Shown in pieces: positions 1 through 7,194 of a stretch of 64,000 nt of DNA. The notes beneath the pieces are model-generated. The model was not told where the DNA came from. It searched no databases and saw only the letters and a program-made list of their open reading frames with translations. Made by a program: the position numbers and the translations under genes. Origin of the DNA: Chondrus crispus (taxonomy: Eukaryota > Rhodophyta > Florideophyceae > Gigartinales > Gigartinaceae); NCBI RefSeq assembly GCF_000350225.1, contig NW_005179226.1, forward strand, positions 36,937-100,936, given 5' to 3'. Position 1 is the first letter of the stretch; each line of letters begins with the position of its first letter.

Positions 1-1130
1 TCAGTCATTCGACTGACAGAGAGCAGAGAGAACGCAAAGTCCGGAACGTGCAATACATCCGTCAACTTGCACGGTTCGATGCGGCCATTCACATTTAACT
101 TCAAGTGCACGTCACCACGGCCGGCAACCTTTGCACTAGCCTTGGTTCCCATCTGAACAGAGGCGGATTCAAGTGGCTCATATGTTGCCAACAGAGATCG
201 GTCATATGTAATATGAGCTGTACAAGCTGAATCTACGAGCCACGAAGGCAACATCTCCATATCGTTCGTGTGCGAAGCTTTCGACATCAGACATGTGAAG
301 TCGACGCTGTTTACAACCATGTCGGGATCAGGTTTCTGTGTGACAAATGCAGATTGTTTCCGCTGAGACATACGCGGTTTATATCCGCTAGGAGGAGCCG
401 GGCGACGCCCATTCAAATCCTTTCCCCAGCACCGGGTTGCCGTATGGCCTGTATGACCGCAGTTCGTGCATTTGTAATCGTTTATGTCCCGATTGTTCGG
501 GGCACGATTAACCAGAGCCAATACATTTAATACATTTGACTTCATGTTTGCTCGTTGCTCTTCCTGCAGCAGACGACTTTTCACAAAGTCCAAACTGAAT
601 ATCTTTTCCTCATTACCGAGAGCATCAAGTGCAACGATGAGAGCCTCGAAACGGGCAGGCAGACCGTTGAGCACTGCCATGGCCATCTCCTTGTCATCGA
701 TGTTTACGCTCATTGACTTGAGGATGGCTGCCAGCTGCTTGACACGATTGATGTATGCAAGCACCTTTTCACCGGAAAGCATCTTCACAGTGTAGAACTC
801 ACGACGTGCAGCTAGTTGGTTCAGCAAAGTGTGCCTCTCAAACACGTTGACAATAGCTTCCCACATCTCATGAGCAGTATCAACGTCACGTACATGCTCA
901 AGATGCTCATCTGATAGGGAGAGACCAATCAGTGCTTTGGCTTTACTGTCACCTCTGATCCACTTCTTACGCTCTTCCGCACGTTCCTCACTTGGAACTC
1001 TTCCCTCAACGATGTATTGGTCAACATCACGTAGAGCAAGCAGAAGTTGTATTTTCTGCTTCCACACGTAGAAGTTGGAGTCCGTCAGTTTGTCGATTCT
1101 GATGGATCCTCCTCCTCCTTGATCTTCCAT
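1..1130 (-). CDS. Copia-0 gag-protease, N-terminal part of the polyprotein (partial)
   Basis: The reverse complement matches 5221-6350 of Copia-1 base for base in length (1130 nt), so no net indel separates the copies. The start is the ATG at 1130-1128 (MEDQG...). It holds the Copia gag region (KLTDSNFYVWKQKIQ), a CX2CX4HX4C zinc knuckle and the protease motif WLVDSACTAH. One short block (about 521-541) differs completely: this copy reads NVLNVL where Copia-1 reads SSSQTS, and stays open. The product would package element RNA and start polyprotein processing; the rest lies outside the window. Confidence 0.8.
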   Translation of the reverse strand, partial: MEDQGGGGSIRIDKLTDSNFYVWKQKIQLLLALRDVDQYIVEGRVPSEERAEERKKWIRGDSKAKALIGLSLSDEHLEHVRDVDTAHEMWEAIVNVFERHTLLNQLAARREFYTVKMLSGEKVLAYINRVKQLAAILKSMSVNIDDKEMAMAVLNGLPARFEALIVALDALGNEEKIFSLDFVKSRLLQEEQRANMKSNVLNVLALVNRAPNNRDINDYKCTNCGHTGHTATRCWGKDLNGRRPAPPSGYKPRMSQRKQSAFVTQKPDPDMVVNSVDFTCLMSKASHTNDMEMLPSWLVDSACTAHITYDRSLLATYEPLESASVQMGTKASAKVAGRGDVHLKLNVNGRIEPCKLTDVLHVPDFAFSLLSVSRMT

Positions 1131-1270
1131 TTTAGTGCAAATAAACTTCAAGTATTCGAAAATCCGTTCGGGGATCCCAAGCCGTTAACCGATAGTCAAC
1201 ACAATGGCAAGCCCACCCGTCTAAGAAATTCGATATGATTACTATGAAGTTGCACTAGGAGAAATTTGGG

Positions 1271-1275
1271 AACAG
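1271..1275. repeat. Target-site duplication AACAG, left copy (right copy 2540-2544)
   Basis: AACAG directly borders both ends of the solo LTR and occurs once at the unoccupied homologous site in Copia-1. It fixes the LTR ends as TATTG...CCATTA, which is not the usual TG...CA. Confidence 0.9.
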
Positions 1276-2539
1276 TATTGAAAATGTGCGACCACATGCT
1301 GTTATCTGGAAATTGCAAAATCGAGTGACACGTGTACATGAGTGCACGGTCCGGGCGCTCTTACCCATATCACGACATGACACGTGTAAAATCCCAGATT
1401 TTGGGGTTCCGGGGACGAAAGTGGCCTCTCGGAGGGTCATGCAAATTTGCATAGTTTTGCCAAGTGGAACCTTGGCCCGTAGCACTATAGACTACACAGG
1501 AAATACTGCAATTCTATTGGCCCTCAGGTCTAATGCTGCAAATCTATTGGTCGAGCGTTGTCCACGTGTGCGTCATTGGCCTTGTGATGTACTTTAAATG
1601 GCCTGTATATGCCATAATTACGTTGTTTTGGGGGTTTCAAGTGGTTTGCCATGGTTGTAATGGGTAATTGCATGGGGCCCCCGGGCGGGACACATGTATG
1701 CCGTGTACACATGTACACGTCGCCAGGTGGATTCGTGTACGTACACATGTACACGCATCCAGGTGTATGCACATGAGGGTTTACAGTTTTACAGTGTCAG
1801 ACTGTTTGCGATCCTGCGCGTGTCCGAGTACAGTACATGTGAATCAAAAGTACAACAAGTACTTCTCGCGAGAGGAATACAGTTGTGCGATTATTCTGTG
1901 TACGCGTCACGCTGTATGCGAGTCTTGCGTGAGCACGCGCCGTTGCACTGTGCTCTCGTCATGGTGCGCCGTTGGATGCAAGTTCATGACAGTACTCGTG
2001 TGATTTACATGTATTCTCATGTGAGTTGTGTAGAAAGTCTGGATGCACATTGTTATAACTTGCCATAATTGTCTGACAGTGCTTGGCGAAATTAGTAAGG
2101 TGAGAAACAAGGATACGTATGGCGATTGTGATATGAAAGACGTTTGCGTTGTTGGAAATAGACAAGTGCCAAGTTGTTCGTTGCACAACAATGAAGTCTG
2201 GCATGACTGGATGCAGATTAGTAAGGTGTGAAACAGTTGCATGCATAGGGCCATGGTTTACAGTCATTTGGAATGTGTAGAAATAGTTGTGAGCTAATAG
2301 TTACGAATCGATTCGTAAGGTGGAAATCGAACAGTATGGTCGGGCCACAAGAGGACCGCGCTTGGTTGCGCATAGTAGAGTATGGTTTACTGGGAGTCGG
2401 AGTAGAGCGATAGTGTAGCACTCGAAGTGTATAAGTATCGCAGGAAAACGGGCTCAAAGTAAACCTCGGCACCAACTCCTTCACTCACACACATCAACCT
2501 GCCCTCCTTCTTTCCCTTGCCCCTCCGAACCTACCATTA
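1276..2539 (+). mobile_element. Solo Copia LTR nested in Copia-0
   Basis: A complete 1264-bp LTR, beginning TATTGAAAATG and ending CCTACCATTA, with the perfect 5-bp target duplication AACAG at 1271-1275 and 2540-2544. The empty site is visible in Copia-1 at 5076-5080 (CTGTT on the plus strand), which proves the boundaries. No internal sequence is attached, so it arose by recombination between the two LTRs of a full insertion. It carries a TATA-like TATAAG at 2430-2435. Open frames inside it are not genes. Confidence 0.93.
2430..2435 (+). promoter_or_regulatory. TATA-like box of the Copia LTR
   Basis: TATAAG lies in the context AAGTGTATAAGTATCGC about 110 bp before the LTR 3' end. The same sequence is kept in the other LTR copies, including the diverged pair at 49150 and 52217. 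The position fits a promoter at the U3/R border; this is inferred. Confidence 0.5.
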
Positions 2540-2571
2540 AACAGATATGTGAATTTATTTGGATGAAATCC

Positions 2572-3114
2572 CTAACTATTCTGTTCACAAACTACCTTTA
2601 AGTGTGCGGCACCGTTCTCGTGGCACTTCAGGTGCCCGTGAGACTCAAAGACGCGATTGCAAGGGATACAACGCGGAGTCTCCTTAGCGTTGGCAACTTG
2701 AATGCGATGACACCTAGACTGAATGTGGTCGTAAAAGGCCTTCGCACTATTGCCACTAACGCCGCACACTTTACAATACCGCTTATACCGCGGGCACACC
2801 TTACGATTCCTCTTGCGCTCACGCTTAAACTCTTTATCCGCGAGAACAGCCGCTTTCCGAGCAGAAAGTCGATGCGTAGTTCTCCTTATTGGTGCGGGAA
2901 CAGAGCGCGGAATACGAGGAATCCTATATGGTGCGCAACTCGAGGACGGACCCGGAAGCGCGAGCCGAGGTGAAGGTTGATCCTCAGGCTCAAGCACCTC
3001 AACGGATACGACCTCCGATGTCCGAACCGTTCGACCGGTGACCAGCTTCCCAGGCGCAGAGCGCACCGGTACTAATTCCAGATCTAACACAACCCCGTAA
3101 AAACAGGTATTCAC
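2572..3114 (-). CDS. Zinc-finger ORF of the Copia leader (180 aa, two C2H2 fingers of matrin/JAZ spacing)
   Basis: The ORF lies between the primer-binding site and gag of Copia-0, on the element sense strand. The N-terminal ~85 residues are Pro/Ser/Arg-rich; a basic stretch (KEFKRERKRNRK) follows; then two fingers, CKVC-X13-H-X5-H and CIPC-X12-H-X5-H. This spacing is typical of U1/matrin/JAZ-type fingers that bind RNA or double-stranded RNA; binding here is inferred. Copia-1 keeps the same C-terminal 53 codons in the same place (4885-5048), so the ORF belongs to the family and is not a chance neighbour. The start is the in-frame ATG at 3114-3112; a spliced start from exon 1 at 3243 is an alternative (see intron entry). 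A function in element expression or RNA handling is a guess. I know no standard Copia protein at this position. Confidence 0.7.
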   Translation of the reverse strand: MNTCFYGVVLDLELVPVRSAPGKLVTGRTVRTSEVVSVEVLEPEDQPSPRLALPGPSSSCAPYRIPRIPRSVPAPIRRTTHRLSARKAAVLADKEFKRERKRNRKVCPRYKRYCKVCGVSGNSAKAFYDHIQSRCHRIQVANAKETPRCIPCNRVFESHGHLKCHENGAAHLKVVCEQNS

Positions 3115-3236
3115 AATAAGGAATATGAAGATAATCGTCAGTAACAGATTTTGGAATTATTGCTCTTAAGAACCACCAAAACGTGCAAAGACAATCACTT
3201 AGATGTGTAGGAAATGGAAAGAAACTCAAAACTTAC
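3084..3236 (-). other. Candidate 153-bp intron in the Copia-0 leader
   Basis: On the minus strand ATGCAAA is followed by a perfect donor GTAAGT (3236-3231), and a T-rich stretch leads to an acceptor GTTAG ending at 3084. Joining them gives ATG CAA AAT CTG GAA, in frame with the zinc-finger ORF (M-Q-N-L-E-L-V). Donor, acceptor and frame fit, but only one copy of this region is present, so conservation cannot be judged. Confidence 0.35.
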
Positions 3237-3244
3237 TTTGCATG

Positions 3245-3606
3245 AGAGAACGAAGAAAAACCAAATGCGAGATTGACGACGACGGCGGTAGCGGGAGCGG
3301 AAACGAAGACGAAGACCAAAGACAGAGACAGCAGCAAGAACCACAGCAAGAACGAAAGCCAAACCAAGGACGAAGACAACGAAGACAGCAGGGGCGATGA
3401 CCAAAACCAATTCACACAAGAGAGCAAGAACGACAGCAGCAGCGAAAACCAAAACCAAGAACGACGGCAAGAACGAGAGCGACAACGACAGCGAGAAGAC
3501 CAGCGGAAAGAACGACCAGAAACGGCAGCGAAAACGACAGCGACAACGACGGCAGAAACAACGGAACGAGAACGACAGACTCATGCAGTGAAACGACAGC
3601 GAGGGA
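3245..3606 (-). other. Pyrimidine-rich, A-poor leader of Copia-0
   Basis: On the element sense strand this stretch is runs of TCGTTCTTGC-like repeats, rich in T, C and G and almost without A. Open frames on either strand here are low-complexity translations (R/Q/K/T-rich or F/L/S/V-rich) and not credible proteins. It may be an untranslated leader of low structure. Confidence 0.55.
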
Positions 3607-3620
3607 CTGGGCCCATAACC
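3607..3620 (-). other. Primer-binding site, complement of the initiator-tRNA anticodon arm
   Basis: Directly after the LTR, on the minus strand, is GGTTATGGGCCCAG. It is the exact complement of CTGGGCCCATAACC in the anticodon stem-loop of eukaryotic initiator methionine tRNA. Copia elements are known to prime from an internal half of this tRNA. This identifies 3621-4884 as a 5' LTR. Confidence 0.85.
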
Positions 3621-4884
3621 TAATGGTAGGTTCGGAGGGGCAAGGGAAAGAAGGAGGGCAGGTTGATGTGTGTGAGTGAAGGAGTTGGTACCGAGGTTTA
3701 CTTTGAAGCCGTTTTCCTACGATACTTATACACTTCGAGTGCTACACTATCGCTCTACTCCGACTCCCAGTAAACCATACTCTACTATGCGCGACCAAGC
3801 GCGGTCCTCTTGTGGCCCGACCATACTGTTCGATTTCCACCTTACGAATCGATTCGTAACTATTAGCTCACAACTATTTCTACACATTCCAAATGACTGT
3901 AAACCATGGCCCTATGCATGCAACTGTTTCACACCTTACTAATCTGCATCCAGTCATGCCAGACTTCATTGTTGTGCAACGAACAACTTGGCACTTGTCT
4001 ATTTCCAACAACGCAAACGTCTTTCATATCACAATCGCCATACGTATCCTTGTTTCTCACCTTACTAATTTCGCCAAGCACTGTCAGACAATTATGGCAA
4101 GTTATAACAATGTGCATCCAGACTTTCTACACAACTCACATGAGAATACATGTAAATCACACGAGTACTGTCATGAACTTGCATCCAACGGCGCACCATG
4201 ACGAGAGCACAGTGCAACGGCGCGTGCTCACGCAAGACTCGCATACAGCGTGACGCGTACACAGAATAATCGCACAACTGTATTCCTCTCGCGAGAAGTA
4301 CTTGTTGTACTTTTGATTCACATGTACTGTACTCGGACACGCGCAGGATCGCAAACAGTCTGACACTGTAAAACTGTAAACCCTCATGTGCATACACCTG
4401 GATGCGTGTACATGTGTACGTACACGAATCCACCTGGCGACGTGTACATGTGTACACGGCATACATGTGTCCCGCCCGGGGGCCCCATGCAATTACCCAT
4501 TACAACCATGGCAAACCACTTGAAACCCCCAAAACAACGTAATTATGGCATATACAGGCCATTTAAAGTACATCACAAGGCCAATGACGCACACGTGGAC
4601 AACGCTCGACCAATAGATTTGCAGCATTAGACCTGAGGGCCAATAGAATTGCAGTATTTCCTGTGTAGTCTATAGTGCTACGGGCCAAGGTTCCACTTGG
4701 CAAAACTATGCAAATTTGCATGACCCTCCGAGAGGCCACTTTCGTCCCCGGAACCCCAAAATCTGGGATTTTACACGTGTCATGTCGTGATATGGGTAAG
4801 AGCGCCCGGACCGTGCAGTCATGTACACGTGTCACTCGATTTTGACCATTTCAGATAACAGCATGTGGTCGCACATTTTAAATA
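3621..4884 (-). repeat. 5' LTR of Copia-0
   Basis: A 1264-bp reverse-oriented copy of the Copia LTR; on the plus strand it starts TAATGGTAGG and ends in the complement of TATTTAAAATG (one change from TATTG). The primer site follows directly. The right flank TTTAC (4885-4889) is probably one half of the target duplication, with the other half left of the window. Confidence 0.88.
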
Positions 4885-5048
4885 TTTACGACCACATTCA
4901 GTCTAGGTGTCATCGCATTCAAGTTGCCAACGCTAAGGAGACTCCGCGTTGTATCCCTTGCAATCGCGTCTTTGAGTCTCACGGGCACCTGAAGTGCCAC
5001 GAGAACGGTGCCGCACACTTAAAGGTAGTTTGTGAACAGAATAGTTAG
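4885..5048 (+). pseudogene. C-terminal part of the Copia-1 zinc-finger ORF, cut by Copia-0
   Basis: This encodes the last 53 residues of the zinc-finger protein seen at 2572-3114, from YDHIQSRCH to VCEQNS and stop, including the whole second finger (CIPC-X12-H-X5-H). The protein sequence is identical to the Copia-0 copy over this stretch. The upstream half was separated by the Copia-0 insertion. The open frame reaching back into the LTR to 4821 is accidental. Confidence 0.8.
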
Positions 5049-5220
5049 GGATTTCTTCCAAATAAATTCACATATCTGTTCGCAAATTTCTCCTAGTGCA
5101 ACTTCATAGTAATCATATCGAACTTCTTAGACGGGTGGGCTTGCCATTGTGTTGACTATCGGTTAACGGCTTGGGATCCCCGAACGGATTTTCAAATACT
5201 TGAAGTTTATTTGCACTAAA

Positions 5221-7194
5221 ATGGAAGATCAAGGAGGAGGAGGATCCATCAGAATCGACAAACTGACGGACTCCAACTTCTACGTGTGGAAGCAGAAAAT
5301 ACAACTTCTGCTTGCTCTACGTGATGTTGACCAATACATCGTTGAGGGAAGAGTTCCAAGTGAGGAACGCGCGGAAGAGCGTAAGAAGTGGATCAGAGGT
5401 GACAGTAAAGCTAAAGCACTGATTGGTCTCTCCCTATCAGATGAGCATCTTGAGCATGTACGTGATGTTGATACTGCTCATGAGATGTGGGAAGCTATTG
5501 TCAACGTGTTTGAGAGGCACACTTTGCTGAACAAACTAGCTGCACGTCGTGAGTTCTACACTGTGAAGATGCTTTCCGGTGAAAAGGTGCTTGCATACAT
5601 CAATCGTGTCAAGCAGCTGGCAGCCATCCTCAAGTCAATGAGCGTAAACATCGATGACAAGGAGATGGCCATGGCAGTGCTCAACGGTCTGCCTGCCCGT
5701 TTCGAGGCTCTCATCGTTGCACTTGATGCTCTCGGTAATGAGGAAAAGATATTCAGTTTGGACTTTGTGAAAAGTCGTCTGCTGCAGGAAGAGCAACGAG
5801 CAAACATGAAGTCTAGCTCCTCACAGACATCGGCTCTGGTTAATCGTGCCCCGAACAATCGGGACATAAACGATTACAAATGCACGAACTGCGGTCATAC
5901 AGGCCATACGGCAACCCGCTGCTGGGGAAAGGATTTGAATGGGCGTCGCCCGGCTCCTCCTAGCGGATATAAACCGCGTATGTCTCAGCGGAAACAATCT
6001 GCATTTGTCACACAGAAACCTGATCCCGACATGGTTGTAAACAGCGTCGACTTCACATGTCTGATGTCGAAAGCTTCGCACACGAACGATATGGAGATGT
6101 TGCCTTCGTGGCTCGTAGATTCAGCTTGTACAGCTCATATTACATATGACCGATCTTTGTTTGCGACGTATGAGCCACTTGAATCCGCCTCTGTTCAGAT
6201 GGGAACCAAGGCTAGTGCAAAGGTTGCGGGCCGTGGTGACGTTCACTTGAAGTTAAATGTGAATGGCCGCATCGAACCGTGCAAGTTGACGGATGTATTG
6301 CACGTTCCGGACTTTGCGTTCTCTCTGCTCTCTGTCAGTCGAATGACTGAAGTTGGACTAAAAGTTGGGTTCGAAAATGGAAAATGCATGATCAGACGAG
6401 GCTCAACTGTAGTGGCGACTGCGACATTGGTTGGAGAACTTTACGTTCTCGACATCGTCAGTGACATCGGATCTGCACATGCTGCCACCCTGCAAACGTG
6501 GCATGAGCGCTTTGCACATGTGCATTCTCAAGGTATTGCTTCGATGATTCGTGACAATGTGGTAAGTGGAGTCAAACTACTTGGTAATGAGGCTAACAAA
6601 ATCAACAATACTGACAATGATTGCATCTCTGAAAAATGTTCTGCGTGCGTCTACGGCAAAGCCACTCGATCTGTGATCCCAAAAGAGCGGTCCTCGAGGC
6701 GGGCATACTTCTGTCTAGACTTAGTTCACTCTGATGTTTGTGGCCCCTTAGAGGTGCAGTCCATTGGTGGTGCCAAGTACTTCATTACCTTCATAGATGA
6801 TCACTCAAACTGGTCGGTAGTGTACCCTATACACCATAAATCAGAAGCATTTGAACGATACAAAATGTTTGCACAACTTGCTCAGACTCACACTGGTCGC
6901 AAGATCAAAGTGCTTCGCACCGATCGAGGTGGTGAGTATCTGTCCACGGAGTTTAAGTCTTTTCTGATTGCAAATGGTACTCAGCATCAAATGACGACCG
7001 CGTACACTCCGGAGCAAAATGGCGTCGCCGAACGACTGAACAGAACTTTGGTAAACTTGGTGCGCTCCATGCTAGCGCACAAGAAAGTTACGAAGGGGTT
7101 CTGGGCAGAAGCACTTGCCAATGCAGTGTACGTTCGAAATCGAGTCACGTCACGTGCCATTCCCCCTAAGATGACCCCTACCACTTATGGATGA
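5221..7194 (+). CDS. Copia-1 gag, protease and integrase (first part of the polyprotein, ended by a frameshift)
   Basis: The start is the ATG at 5221; the longer frame from 5200 begins with TTG. Domains in order: Copia-type gag (residues ~1-200); zinc knuckle CTNCGHTGHTATRC (5881-5922); aspartic protease WLVDSACTAH with catalytic Asp at 6118; pre-integrase HHCC zinc region (WHERFAHVH ... CSACVYGKA); integrase core with Asp 6733 (HSDVCGP), Asp 6922 (RTDRGGEY) and Glu 7030 (EQNGVAERLN). The frame ends at TGA 7192-7194 inside the integrase C-terminal part, where homologues continue (PNVGHLRVFG); the continuation is in another frame from 7191. A one-base indel near 7185-7190 explains this, so the copy is probably not autonomous. 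Confidence 0.88.
   Translation: MEDQGGGGSIRIDKLTDSNFYVWKQKIQLLLALRDVDQYIVEGRVPSEERAEERKKWIRGDSKAKALIGLSLSDEHLEHVRDVDTAHEMWEAIVNVFERHTLLNKLAARREFYTVKMLSGEKVLAYINRVKQLAAILKSMSVNIDDKEMAMAVLNGLPARFEALIVALDALGNEEKIFSLDFVKSRLLQEEQRANMKSSSSQTSALVNRAPNNRDINDYKCTNCGHTGHTATRCWGKDLNGRRPAPPSGYKPRMSQRKQSAFVTQKPDPDMVVNSVDFTCLMSKASHTNDMEMLPSWLVDSACTAHITYDRSLFATYEPLESASVQMGTKASAKVAGRGDVHLKLNVNGRIEPCKLTDVLHVPDFAFSLLSVSRMTEVGLKVGFENGKCMIRRGSTVVATATLVGELYVLDIVSDIGSAHAATLQTWHERFAHVHSQGIASMIRDNVVSGVKLLGNEANKINNTDNDCISEKCSACVYGKATRSVIPKERSSRRAYFCLDLVHSDVCGPLEVQSIGGAKYFITFIDDHSNWSVVYPIHHKSEAFERYKMFAQLAQTHTGRKIKVLRTDRGGEYLSTEFKSFLIANGTQHQMTTAYTPEQNGVAERLNRTLVNLVRSMLAHKKVTKGFWAEALANAVYVRNRVTSRAIPPKMTPTTYG

Larger units (their letters stand above)
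1..4884 (-). mobile_element. Copia-0: 5' part of a Ty1/Copia LTR retrotransposon, minus strand, cut by the window edge
   Basis: Read on the minus strand the order is 5' LTR (4884 to 3621), half-tRNA primer site, pyrimidine-rich leader, zinc-finger ORF and start of gag-pol running off the window at position 1. A solo LTR of the same family (1276-2539) interrupts the stretch between zinc-finger ORF and gag. The element is inserted in opposite orientation into the leader of Copia-1: the DNA right of its LTR (4885 on) is the continuation of the same zinc-finger ORF belonging to Copia-1. Its pol and 3' LTR should lie left of the window. Confidence 0.85.

Noticed and set aside
1668-2267. Overlapping 100-124 aa frames on both strands in the Copia LTR, repeated at each LTR copy
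   Set aside because: They lie in U3/R of the LTR, overlap each other on both strands and change or break in the diverged LTRs at 49150 and 52217.
3195-3623. Long low-complexity frames (K/T/E/R/Q-rich on plus, F/L/S/V-rich on minus)
   Set aside because: They are translations of a simple-sequence leader; no conserved motif and a frame on each strand.
1-6350. A single large inverted duplication (palindrome) around 2740-4880
   Set aside because: The LTR with primer site at 3607-4884 shows two independent elements in opposite orientation, one nested in the other; no duplication of unique DNA is needed.
7191-7194. ATGA overlap as translational coupling of two genes
   Set aside because: The break lies inside the integrase domain and the second frame continues it; a mutation is the simpler reading.
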